Source of the DNA: Takakia lepidozioides
Lineage: Eukaryota; Streptophyta; Takakiopsida; Takakiales; Takakiaceae
NCBI GenBank assembly: GCA_030704615.1
Contig: CM060733.1
Span: 4,898,001-4,962,000, forward strand
Reading direction: 5' to 3'
DNA: 64,000 nucleotides
Position 1 is the stretch's first letter; every line of letters starts with the position of its first letter. A program made the position numbers and the translations under genes. Below are positions 1 to 10,740 of this stretch, one piece after another. Below the pieces are notes generated by a model, which saw nothing but the letters and a program-made list of their open reading frames with translations, was not told the DNA's origin and searched no databases.

Positions 1-860
1 AGCTTTTCTCCCCTCAGTAAGCAGGTCTTGGTATATGCAGAAGAGCACGGACCTACCCCTAGGGGGTTTCCCCTCATAAACATACGCACATCTCACTTTC
101 AAAAGGTTCCACAAAGTTAGAGCCCTAAGGCTGGCCCATATAGGGGAAGCAGAATGCATGTGAGCAGGCAGGAAATTCAGCATGAGCAGAGAGTGTGGAG
201 GGGGGGGTGGGAAAGACTCCCAATTGGCGTAAAAATTCAGAACAAAATACAGCCCTGCTTGTGCTCTCCCTGCAGGACCACATTGCCTCGGGAATTGCGT
301 TCTTGGCAGATTGTGAAGGAAGCTTGAGAATCACGGGCTCGCTGGATATCCATAAGCAACACTTGTATCCCATTAGAGTGTTGGATGGAAAGGGCAACCC
401 CAACCCAACCCCCCCGACAGGACAAGAAATGCAATGGGCCTTGCATTCGGACCTCACCTGGTTCCTGAACTACCCCCTGGCTTCTCTTCAGTTTGACCCG
501 GGGGAGTGGAGCTAGGCTGACGACAACCACTCCCCTTTCTTTGCTTATAAGGTCAAGTTAGGTTATTCCCTCTTCAGGCTAACTACATCCTTCTTTTCTA
601 GATGGAGTGAAAAATGGAGGCATTTGAATTTGATGCAGGGTGATTGGGATTCGATATGGAAGGATATATGGAAGAAACAAAGGGCTGCTAAAATCTCTGC
701 ATTTTTGTGGAAACTGGCTCATAGAATTCTTCCAGTAAATGCTAGGACTCATGCTAACTGTTGTTTGTGCATGACCCAGCCAGAGACCATAGAGCATTGT
801 TTGGTAGACTGCCCCTTCCCTGCCAGAGTTTGGCGACCATTGCCGTTTAATGAAGCCATC
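1..860 (+). pseudogene. LINE ORF2 C-terminal fragment with zf-RVT-type zinc motif, inverted relative to copy 1
   Basis: Plus-strand coding similarity to the end of a plant LINE ORF2. The clearest part is at about 630-830: GDWDSIWKDIWKKQRAAK, then ILPVNARTHANCCLCM, then an IEHCLVDCPFPARVW motif, which is the zinc-binding region that follows RT in plant LINEs. An upstream piece around 430-510 (SDLTWFLNYPLASLQ) belongs to the same ORF but is broken by stops and frame changes. The adjoining DNA from about 900 rightwards codes for an earlier part of ORF2 on the opposite strand, so an inversion or fusion breakpoint lies at roughly 840-960. Confidence 0.75.
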
Positions 861-899
861 CAGGCTGGTAGAGACCTCAAGTCTTCTCCAGATCTGAAC

Positions 900-2379
900 A
901 GAGGGGACTTGTAGTCCGGAAGTGCCTGCAGCAAGGATGGCCAGGCTCTGGCACGTCTGGTACCCACCAATTGTGCCGTTGTAGCTGCGGGCAAAAACTC
1001 ATTGTGCTCCCAAGCAACCCCCACATGCGTGAAACCAACAGATTTCCAGAAGCCCCACTTGGGAAGTGACAACATCTCTGAGTTCATGATGGAATTCCAA
1101 AACATGGGCTGTCTGAATATTTCTGCGAAGCTTACCGGAGGTCTTTGGATTAGCTTGCCTTTTATGGATTGCCAAGCTGCCCAGATTGATTGCCAAGGAC
1201 GGGATCCGAGTTGCACATTAGCATTTTTCCCTTGCACAATCCAACGCAAAGAGTGAGCCCAAAGGGGGGAAGCAGAGGGTATTGCCCCCATTAAATATGG
1301 CTGGATTAGCTTACTCCAGGGGCTATGTCGGTGATTGATAGCTCTAGGAATCCATTTGGCCAGTAGGGCCTTTATTTGCGTCGCTGGGTCCAAAAGGCCC
1401 AGCCCTCCTTTATTTTTCGGTTGACAGAGCTGCTCCCAGGAAATCAGAGCCCTTCTAACTTGGGAGTGCGAGGATGCACCCCATATGAAATTTCGAATGA
1501 GTGCTCTAATCTCCTTTACCATGATTTTTTGTGGATCCCATATAGCTGCAGAGAACCAGGGTCTTTAAGTAGTGTGGGGTTTAGTTTGAAAAAACCCCTA
1601 ACCTTGATTCTGGACCCAGGGGTGTGGAGATCTAGCTGGATATTAGAGTGGTCAAACCCTGGAGGAATTGGATTAATAGCTTTTCTCACAAACCAATTCA
1701 ACAGATGAGCAGAGCAGTAAAACCAATCAAGCCGAGCAAGAGAGAGGTTGGGAGGCTCTCTATTGTTAGCCCATGTGAATCTTAGTTCACCTTCTGCCGG
1801 GTGGGGAGCATCCAATAGACCGACTGCTAGACAGAGAGAGTCCCAAGCGTCTCTTTCGGCGGTAGATAGGCCATGGACATTAGAGCCAGATCTGTCAGTG
1901 TCTAATTCAACCATATTGAAGTCACCTCCTACAATCCAGTGCTGGATATCCATATGCTGCAGCATCTTTGACCTTATAAGAGACCACATGTCAATGCGCT
2001 CTTCTTCAGCGTTGGGAGCATACACATTTACCATGCCAACCTTCCCTACGGACTGACCCATATTCATGATGATAAGCTGAACACGACCCTGGACCCATAT
2101 CTCATTAGCAAGAATACTAGGGCCCAACGAAGGAGAAACCAGGATCGTTGTCCCCCCTCTTGAGTACACTATGGTGGGGTTCCAGAAAGCAGAGTTAACA
2201 GGCCACAGAGATGCACCCAGGGAAGCAATTTTAGCTAGGTCCAGCTTGTGTTCTTGCAAAAAAATTACAGAGGATCGATTGATAAGATTAGAGGCCCATA
2301 GTCTGATTCTCGCCTTTTTTGGAGCTAAGTGATCAGATCCAATGCCTCTTATGTTCCAGCTGGTTGGGGAGCAATTCAT
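900..2379 (-). pseudogene. LINE ORF2 (copy 1): endonuclease fused to post-RT region, RT deleted
   Basis: The ATG at 2379 opens ORF2. The endonuclease runs to about 1560, with the APE-family signatures SWNIRGIG, FLQEHKLDLA, VNVYAPN, VGGDFNMVELD, LARLDWFY and GFDHSNIQ, so the catalytic Asn, Glu, Asp and His positions are all present. Immediately after KLNPTLLKDPG the sequence jumps, one frame off, to WFSAAIWDPQKIMVKEI, which in copy 2 lies after the RT domain. All of RT, including YADD, is therefore missing, and a GGTT shared by both sides marks the join near 1553-1557. The post-RT part (RNFIWGASS, WEQLCQPKNKGGLGL, LAKWIPRAI) continues to about 900. Confidence 0.85.
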
Positions 2380-4707
2380 GGTACCTGTGGTAGCAGGCCC
2401 GCGGTGATCCCACGATTTGATGGCCAGGCAGGAAGGAACCTGAATTTGGTTCTTTTATCAAGGGGCTGAAGCATGTAGATCCACTTAAAGCCAACAGGGG
2501 GGGGGGAATAAACGGGATGTTCCACAAATACACTTGCCTAGACCTCTTCCTTTTGTTAACGCAATGTAATTCCATGAATTGGTTCCTGGTATCTTTGAAC
2601 ATTAACAGATCTGCCAAGGTAAGATTCCAGGATAGAATTGAAGAGAGAAGGCCAACAGAGGTATCAGAAAGAAGAGAAAAAGAGACATCGTTCCATCCTG
2701 GCAGGACCTTGTTTTCCATGGGTTGGTGTTCCATGACCAGCATCCAGCCTCTTTTTAGATTGGTATTGTCTGGAACAAAGAAAAGAAGAGGAGCGTAAGC
2801 ATGAGAAAACATGCTTACCGTAGGTGGCGAGTTTACAGTCTCTTCCGGCTGCATCGCCTCGGTGATGTCCTTGTGTGCCCCATTGGAGGAGAGCACCATG
2901 TCTGTGTTATTGTATATCACCAACTCCTTGTTGTTGATGGGCTCCACACTCCTGCCTTCCTGCACTGCCTGCATTGCCAAGCCTTGGAGCTTCTGCAAAC
3001 TTGCCAGTTCTACTATCATTCAAATACCTTCTTCCATGAATAGGGAGCTGCGTGCCCAGGCATTAGGGTCGTTGACCCTACAAGACAAGCCAAATTTGTC
3101 CACCCATACCTCATTGATAGGCTTGTCCGAGGCCTGCCCCAAGTCGGTAGCAAGGAAGATTGGGAGCACATGTATAACCGCCAAATTGACAAGGGCAACG
3201 TTGTTCTCTACCATGATACCTATGTCATAAATGTGAGATAGAGATAGAGATATATGGGGGAAGAACTCCCTGAGGATCTGGCCGGTTAGAAAGAGAGTGA
3301 TATCCTTCACACTTCCGACCCCCAAATCCTTGGCCAAGGGCTCAGAAACCCATGCAGAGCGGAAGCCCTCCCCGTCCTCTGGCAAACAAAAATTTGTGTA
3401 ATTGTCAGAAAGGGTGTAAACCAAAGGAGTTACACAAATGTGCTGATCCGGGGGCCCATCCATTGAGAGGCTTTCTGGTGAAAGTGTGCAGTTCCAGGAA
3501 AACAATTGCCAAAATTGTGCTATCCAAAAATTGCAGCTCCTCCTCAGAGAAAGGAAAAGATGCCCAAGCGTCCTTCACTCTGACAGGATGTAGATCATAC
3601 GAGGGGTTTGGGTGTATCCATGACCCGGACTTCTCTCCGTTTCTCTTCCTTTTTTTAGAAGTCTGACCCTGATGAGGGACCTCAACGTCTACTTCCTTGG
3701 TGACTGGAGCGTGAGTGGCCTGAGCAGCAGTCTTGTATGAGGAGCCAGCTACTTCTGTCTGTGGAAAGGAGTGCTTGGCGTCGTCGGAGGCGTTTTGTTT
3801 GTTGATTTTGGGACAGTTGGATCGCACATGACCTTCACCGTTGCAACCAAAGCAAATCGTGGAGATGAGCTCCTCGCGGATAGCTACCACGATGTATGAA
3901 TCATCTAGCGTTGGCAACTTGATGGACGAGCCTATTGGCTTAGTTTCCGGCATCAGAACAACCAACTTGGGCACGCCATTGTCTCTGGTGAAGTCAATGC
4001 AAGCAGCTTCTGTGTCCACGCTTTTGATAGTATCTTGAATAGGCTCGAACACGTTCAGAGAGCTGATGAAAGTGCCGAAGCTGGCCCCTATTTCAGGGAG
4101 AGAAGAGAGATATATGGCAGGTAGGAAAAGGATTGCAATAACCCTCGGTTTCCAGAGCACTCCCTGTTTGTGACCCCAGTCATGGGTCCAGGGGAAAATG
4201 AAAGTCTTTGCTGCTGACATTTGTGTGTTGAACTTGAGAGCCGATTCTGCTTCGGCTGAGTTGCAGAATAGAACCAGGTAGAAACCTCTGCCCATGGAAA
4301 GGCAGAAGTGTTGGTCGAGTCCTCCCTCCGCTCCAATGTGTTTAACGATCCACGTGCGGATCCACTTCCTAGCTCTAAGCTTCCCAGGGAAGTAGAGGAG
4401 AATTCCTCTCTGAGTGAGTTTTTCCGCTTGCACCTTAAGCTTTTCCTTGTCAAGTGCTAACACTGGCTGCTCATTGGTATCTTGTGGAATGGAGTCCTCC
4501 CATACCCCCTCATCTTCCATGGAAGAGTGGTCAATGATCGGTGGGGTTGGGCCTTTGCCCAAGATTGAATCGCCCGTGCCATCGGAGGTAGAGTAGTTCT
4601 TAGTGATCCATTTTGACTTCCCCTTGTTCATCGCAAGTGCAAATCCTGGGCGAATCGATGATCCCCCCCCTGTTTCCTCGCTTGCTGGCTGTACCCCTGG
4701 CACTCAT
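2333..4707 (-). pseudogene. LINE ORF1 (copy 1), CCHC zinc-knuckle RNA-binding protein, frameshifted
   Basis: Three overlapping open stretches (about 4703-3405, 3505-3020 and 3019-2333) match one continuous ORF1 also seen in copy 2, about 790 codons in all. Landmarks are WEDSIPQ, RGILLYFPGK, SMGRGFYLVLF, FIFPWTHDWGHKQGVLW, the knuckle CFGCNGEGHVRSNC (CX2CX4HX4C, about 3813-3854), a basic TSKKRKRNGEK stretch, VKDAWASFPFSEEELQ, MVENNVALVNLA and NKRKRSRQVYLWN. The likely ATG is at 4707, but a run of G near 4665-4672 puts it out of frame with the main ORF. ORF1 ends at 2333, overlapping the ORF2 start by 47 nt. In L1-type elements ORF1 coats the RNA and helps form the RNP; that role is inferred. 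Confidence 0.8.
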
Positions 4708-5466
4708 GGCTTCAGATTTTGAGGAGAGGAGCAAACTGCACGTGTAGTATGCAACAAATAGTCACTCACCTCACCCCACACCCCCCAATGTCACAGTAAG
4801 AAGACACTTGTGTAGGGTATGGAAGAGACAACTTGGAACAAGCAATAGAGTGGAGGCTAGAGGCAGAAACTTATGATCGAGATGCAAGACTACACAATCT
4901 GTCACCTTTCGAGAAGCGGCAAGGAAGAAGATTAAGAGTAACAGCAGTAAAGGGAGAAGGGGGAGCGCTCTTAGAAATATGAGGCCACTTGCAGCTTGAA
5001 ATCCTGAGCGGGAAAAGGAATCATGTCAAAGCCGCATTTGTAGTCAAGTTAGCTGGAGATAGCAAGGGACTTAATGAAATTACAGAGCAGTCAGAGGAGG
5101 CAGGTTTAGCATGGAGAATGGGTTGTCAATGTTGCTTGCACGGGGAATCGCGCCGCAGCTTAGTGAAGACGGCCCATAATTGGAGGATTGGGAAGAGCTC
5201 CCGGATGATAGATGGAAGAGAAAGGTTGCCCGGAGTAGAGAGAGAAGTGGAGGAGTTGGGGGAATGAGAAGAGTTCCGTTAGTTTGTTAGTTAGATTAGG
5301 GAATGGGGCAAGGCCCTAGAGACGTCGACGATGATACTGAGAGCTTGCCTGTAGCTTCAGTACTCATCAAAGTATATGGGGAGATGCGAGGAGGCCGAAC
5401 GGGGGAGAGCTTGAGAAAAACTAAGTCCCCCGGCTCTCTCACCGCAACCTGCGGAGCCATCTCCCA
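4708..5466 (-). other. LINE copy 1 5'UTR
   Basis: About 760 bp between the presumed ORF1 start and the 5' terminus shared with copy 2. It has a higher GC content than the flanking AT-rich DNA and no conserved long ORF; the open stretch at 4989-5267 on the other strand shows no recognisable family. L1-clade elements usually carry their internal promoter here, but no motif could be pinpointed. Confidence 0.6.
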
Positions 5467-5469
5467 TTA

Positions 5470-6670
5470 TGATTAAAAGTTATATTCTAGAATCTATACT
5501 CTTAAGTTCTTGATTAATTCTAACTTAAAAAGAATTCAAATATGATATTTCACTCCATTTTGGCAAATAGGCCGACATTGAACACTAAGCTTAAGCTTAT
5601 CACAATTCTACTTATATTAATGATAATTATTCATGTAATAAGATTAATGAGAATCCACTTAAAAGTCCGATTTTCTCCACATAGTATGAATTTTTACCAA
5701 AAAAAACTTAGTATGAGACATAAGATTGTGCATGTCATCTTTCACAAAGTGTATGATTACTGAAATATTTTGACCTAAAATCCTCGAAAATTACACATTA
5801 TTTAATTTAACTTGCACAAAGAACCAAGATTATGATACTAGGGCTCCAATGATAGGACTAGGAATGTGAGATCCACCCCTCATCAGTAGGACAATCTGAC
5901 ACAGATTTGATAATTATAATTTTCATAACATACTTACAATGGAGTCTATTGTATCAAACTCCTCAATATATTACTTATTTTGTTAAAAGCTTGCACAAAG
6001 ATCCATGACTATATTAGGGTTACAATGTGACTTTACCAACGAATCACCATGACAAGAATTTAGGCCACTATTACAATGGTTGGTTTGGTCAACCTAAATT
6101 AGTTGATAAAATCTTTTGAAAAACAATTATCCTAATAATGTCAAATCAGTTGGACCCATAATGAAGTTGTGAAAGAAAATACCTTAAGAGAGATTGACTG
6201 TAGTGTGTTGTCTCTCTTTGTCATTTTGTGCATATTTATGGTCTTCCAATCTTTGTCTAAGTTGTTCATCCATTGCTTTTTTTATGTCCATCCTTTCAAC
6301 CACTCGCAAAGTTTCATATTGTCAGCAATACACTCAAAATAGGACAAATAATCAGAATAACAAACAATTCAATGTTATATATATGATAGAAATAAATGAC
6401 AAAACAATGAATCTATCAAATGATGCACGTCTTTGACAAGTAGAGCGACTGGATAAATCATTTGGGACTCATTTATAGAGGCACATATGTTGACATCCAT
6501 TAGCTAGTATTTCCCAAGAAAAAACTAATCATTTTAGAAGTATTTGAAGGGTTGGTAATGGGAAGTTGGACATGACCGCAAAAGTTCACCAATCATCTAC
6601 GCACATCGAAATGAGATTATGAACCGATTTCTCCTCACTATAATTGATATGTTGATAGAACATAATATCC
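5470..6670. other. AT-rich intergenic DNA, no gene seen
   Basis: Low-complexity AT-rich sequence outside the LINE. The short open frames here have no recognisable domain or splice context, and nothing can be supported. Confidence 0.5.
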
Positions 6671-6671
6671 A

Positions 6672-6832
6672 ATAGATTGCCCAATGGTTAGGGCATAATA
6701 CCATTTCATTAGTGGTTGTTTGTTCAAAAACCACATAACTGTGTTGGATGTCATAAAGGTGTCCACCTTCCCATTAGAAGGCAGTAGCCCTCGGATCAAG
6801 TGACACCATAAGTTACGCTTGCTTCGGCAAGA
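6672..6832 (+). mobile_element. tRNA-derived SINE, family S1, copy a
   Basis: The 5' part resembles a tRNA: a D-arm-like TGCCCAATGGTTAGGGCA and a box-B-like TTTGTTCAAAAACC. The body contains GGTGTCCACCTT, shared with the clearer copy at 22.8-23.0 kb. The 3' end carries the family tail GTGACACCATAAGTTACG followed by CTTGCTTCGGCAAG (6818-6831), a perfect five-pair stem with a TTCG loop. Such 3' tails are usually recognised by a partner LINE RT; that role is inferred. Confidence 0.7.
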
Positions 6833-7080
6833 ATCCACATTTATTTTATTTTTTGCTAGACCATATGAGGAGAAGATAGTCCAACATCCTTGAGTGTGTA
6901 ATTTGTCACTAAGAAATATATATGTTATATACATTTAACTTGTACTAGTACGACAATAAACTAATGAAAGATAATTAAAACCCTTTTTTGAATTCCCAAC
7001 AATCTATGTATGGGCCCAAAATAATCAAAAATTGGTTGTGCATAAGACAAGTATGCAAATATCTTAAGGCCCTATCAGAA

Positions 7081-7084
<4 letters not shown>

Positions 7085-7133
<49 letters not shown>
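7085..7133. repeat. (AC)n(AT)n microsatellite
   Basis: An uninterrupted run of about 20 AC units grades into an AT run. It is a compound dinucleotide microsatellite and a likely polymorphic site. Confidence 0.95.
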
Positions 7134-7589
7134 CTTAAAATTGCTAATGATAAGTGTATTAGGAACTATTCATTTACCCACCCACCAAAGGTACATTTTA
7201 GTTGGTTGGCACAAAAATGAAAATAGTGTATAAAAAGATTTTCGGTGTGCATGTAAAAGAGAGTTATGAACAATCAACAATAAGATATGTCCGAGTCTTA
7301 TGCTATTTTTCTGTTTATATCATCAAACAAATTTATCACAAACCATATTCTTAGTACACAAAATGTATACTTATCACTATCTCAACTAAAACTCACATGA
7401 ATAAATATCTATTCAAATAAATTACTTTTTTACAAAGGTTAGCTCAATCTATATGAAAGGTTGACCGTTGAAAGATACATACTGAAGACGTAAAGTGTCT
7501 CTTTGTGTTGGATCAACACCTACACGAACTCTTGCTTCGAAATCAAATATTTTCATTGCTCGAAAAACTCTTTCTCACCTGCTTACCCA

Positions 7590-7690
7590 CATTATATTAT
7601 GCATTATGCATTATAGAGCCCACCTCCTTTAAGGGGGCAGTACCCACAGGGGGAAGAGGCTCTTATTTACGCTAGCTTCGGCTGGCATTG
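7590..7690 (+). mobile_element. SINE-like fragment with covarying TTCG hairpin tail (S1-related)
   Basis: The layout resembles the tail of S1 copy a: a CACCTCC stretch, a GGCAGTACCC stretch, then TTTACG followed by CTAGCTTCGGCTGG (7672-7685). The stem differs from copy a by changes that keep pairing (CTAGC with GCTGG, one G-T wobble). No tRNA-like head is recognisable, so this is a diverged or 5'-truncated copy. Confidence 0.45.
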
Positions 7691-9850
7691 TATATGTATA
7701 TATGTATTGCAATAATCAAATGAGGTAGACCAAACTCGTGTGTATATATATATATATATGAACTTCAATAGCATATATATACTAGTATACATCTTATGAG
7801 TACATTCTAGCAATTCAAGATTATTGTACTAAAGTAATTTTTTTATTCCGCAACAAAGATAAGAGGATAATAATTATTTTTTAGAAAGAGGGTTTTCAAC
7901 CTACATCTCATAAATTATTAAAATATTGTTACTACAACATATGGTGATGAAAGCACCAATGTGTTATAATTCATCTTTAGTGTAATGTTGTTGTAGGTAT
8001 TATTATAGGTAATGTTTTTATGCTTATATTATTTGATTATGTATTATTTAGTAATGAAAAATACACTTTGAGATATTGGAGCTAACTAGGTGGATTTATA
8101 TCTTTATCATACTTTAATAGTGAAGAAGTCTACAATATAAAACTGTTAGGATGAAGATGTACATAAGCGTTGTACCTCATCATTGTTTTTGTTGGGGGGT
8201 TTGTTGCGTCTATTCATGATGCTTTGTCTTAGACGAGATGTAGTACTCCTTTCCATTTCTAAAGCCAATGACAACTTATTAACTAATTATCATAAGCTCA
8301 AAAAATAACCATGATTGTTGTTCAAAATCAAACCACAATATTATCTTGGTAAAATGTTATATTTCGCATAAATGTCTTATATACCTCTGTGCAAAGTCCA
8401 ATCTTAGTAACACTCCACTTCTTCTCGACAATGGAACTCTGACTCATAGTTGTATTGCCATAAGAATATGATGGAAGTCATGTATGTAAATGTGTATTGA
8501 AGTTTCAATAGACATTAGGAGCAAGAGACAATGTTACATTTTTCTTTCATATCACCCATCTCTCTCAACTTTCAACTTTTGGGCTAACTCCCATACATGC
8601 ACACTCTAAAAAATAATCCCAAATGGTGGGGAAGAACTATGAGGCACTTTAGACCACCTCTCATTATGTGTCGCGTTTATTGTATCTCCCTCAGTTTCGT
8701 GTGCTCCAGTTGGGAAACATGTCGGTTATGGTCTTTTACCTAATCCCATTTCAGCTGATTTGGGCTGTCTTTGTGCTTGCATACGAACCTAGGTTGGGTT
8801 ATCTTAACCACCATTCACACAACCTTAGATGAATGAAAGGACGTTGTAGCTATACATAATTTTTCATCAAAGGTTTTTGTTTGAGCCGTAACCCTTAAAT
8901 GATTAGGGCCCAGATAAACATTTGATGCATCCATGTCCATGGATACAAATGAAATAGCAAGGAAAATCCAACATTGGTCTGCTGAGATGAACCTTATGTG
9001 CCTCATGCGCTCATGCACCTCATGTGTATGGTTTTGAGATCCAACCAGTTTAACAATGGATGATGCTTACAGAATGTTAGTGAGTAAGAAGATTAAGGTT
9101 TTTTTTTTTTTGGTCAAAGCAAGCCTGACTTGTGGCCATCACAACAAGTAATCACTGACTACACAAAATAACCAAGGTCACATGTCACAAAAAAGAATCA
9201 CTCCTTGTAGCATAAGTTATATACGATCAATAAAGAAAAATAAATGAAAATAAAATTTATAGTCTGGTGTTAGAATCTGTCATCGAATGTGACAGCTATT
9301 ATTTATTGCATGTCATTTTACACCGAATGGCTATTGCTTTCTGTTTAGAAGGTGGTCACCTTTGTTGATGGGTATGCATTTTGTAATACTGGTTTGACAA
9401 TAAAGGGTTTTTTTACCCTGTTGCATTTATATTCATGATCCAATACTATTAGTAATGTTATAGACAAGGGACAAAAACGAGTTCTAATGACATTTGTTGC
9501 GAATTTCTTTGAGCAGCTAGGTACTCACACTCTCGCGCAATATGTCATTAAGTCTGTAAATGCATATTCAATATACATGTTAACCTATTTTAGTTAGAAA
9601 AAAATGAAGGATCGTCAAACCATGAATCAAAGACAGGTTCTGATGCAGCGTTTTATATTATTATAATTATATTAAAACCATTGTGGAAAATCCATGGGAA
9701 GATTTTGTTTGGCTGCCTACTTCAATGGACAATGAAGATTTGCCCATACATGAGTTTGGATTTACATGTCTTCAATGTTGATGACAATGGACCAATATTG
9801 CAGACAATATGTTGAATTTAGATTTTTTTTTTTTTTAAAACATTACCACA
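7691..9850. other. AT-rich DNA with (TA)n and poly(T) tracts, no gene seen
   Basis: It contains a TA run at about 7745-7762 and poly(T) tracts near 9100 and 9824. The open stretch at 8815-9018 on the minus strand has no start or splice context and no recognised domain. Confidence 0.5.
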
Positions 9851-10007
9851 CATAACTAGTTATGATAGCTTGTGCCGTTGGCCCAAGTGTCCCAAGTTTC
9901 ATCTAAGCCCAAGTGCAATCTCCTATGTATCTATGTGTGTCTCCTATGTAGAGGCCCAAGTGTGACCTCAAGTGTCCAATGTCACCTAAATCCAAGTGCA
10001 ATCCCAA

Positions 10008-10225
10008 AGCCCACTTTGCTATTTTTGCAATTTCCCCTATCGAGGCTTCATATATTGATTTATCCACTTTGCTATTTTTTGCGAATTTCTAGCGACCAAA
10101 AGTATTTGAAATTCCAAATCTCCCACCTGAATGGCCAATCATTGCTCCAGGAAAGCCCACTTTGCTATTTTTTTCGAATTTCCAATCACCCAAAGCACTT
10201 GAAATTCCAGATCTCCCACCCCCCT
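10008..10225 (+). repeat. Degenerate tandem repeat around AAGCCCACTTTGCTATTT
   Basis: The core CCACTTTGCTATTTTT occurs three times (about 10011, 10066 and 10157). The last two copies are followed by GCGAATTTC-like and AAATTCCAAATCTCCCACC-like stretches. Units are unequal (about 55 and 90 bp), consistent with decayed local duplication. Open frames across it are by-products of the repeat. Confidence 0.6.
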
Positions 10226-10599
10226 AGTCCAAAAATCATGAGACCAAGCCGGTGCACCCTTCCTCACCGAGGGCTTTCCAATGACACCAAGCACCCGCGT
10301 TGGGGCCCCGCGGTTTGGGAGATCTCAATGACGCTACAAAACAAAATAAAGCAAAACAAACGTCTCCCTTCATGTATTGATTACAGGTCATCAGAATATA
10401 GGTGGGTCCTTCATGGAGTACATTGAAATGAATATAGGGAGCTTCCTGAATCGATTGAACAAGTTGAATGTCAAAGAGGGTTTTTGTCTAATTACATCAG
10501 CATCAAGTTGTTTGAATGTATTAAGAAGATTGCATATATTTGTTTTTATTTATTTATGTATATCTGCGTCCTGAAGAAGTACTAACTCTGCATTCTAGG

Positions 10600-10740
10600 G
10601 CAATGTGAATGAGGGCCTGCCCAGGTACATAGCCACACAGGGGCCTCTTAGGAGCACGATAGGTGAGTTCTGGATTTTGGTGCTACAACAGCAATGCCTG
10701 GCCATTGTCATGCTGACCCAAGTTGTTGATGTAGACCAGG
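10600..10740 (+). pseudogene. Isolated exon of a PTP1-like protein tyrosine phosphatase
   Basis: The translation contains RYIATQGPLRSTIGEFWIL followed by LQQQCLAIVMLTQ and VDVDQ. This matches the classical PTP block (IATQGPL, FW, IVMLT), and its QQxC-VIVMLT spacing is like plant PTP1. The block is flanked by an AG acceptor (..CATTCTAG) and a GT donor (CAG|GTATTT), so it looks like a genuine exon. The neighbouring exons, including the catalytic HCSAGxGRTG loop, could not be found within several kb either side, so it is probably an orphan exon. An unusually long-introned gene is the alternative. Confidence 0.6.

Larger units (their letters stand above)
1..5466 (-). mobile_element. LINE (L1 clade) copy 1, rearranged
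   Basis: Non-LTR retrotransposon, mostly on the minus strand. From 5466 downwards it holds a 5'UTR, ORF1 with a CCHC zinc knuckle, an APE-type endonuclease, and the post-RT part of ORF2. The RT domain is missing and the last, zinc-finger part of ORF2 lies on the plus strand at the left edge. The 5' end is placed near 5466 because the sequence just inside it (GGCTCCGCA..GTTGCGGTGA) also begins copy 2 near 54556. ORF1 needs at least two frame changes to read through, so the copy is dead. The 3'UTR and poly(A) are not recognisable in the window. Family assignment is secure; the exact history of the left edge is inference. Confidence 0.85.

Noticed and set aside
749-914. Open frames on both strands over the same LINE DNA
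   Set aside because: Only one frame per segment matches the LINE protein; the extension of the minus-strand frame beyond about 860 into the plus-strand zinc-finger region is a shadow.
1-5466. Twin-priming as the cause of the inversion in LINE copy 1
   Set aside because: Twin priming inverts the 5' part with the 3' part intact at the poly(A) end. Here the 3' coding part is the inverted one.
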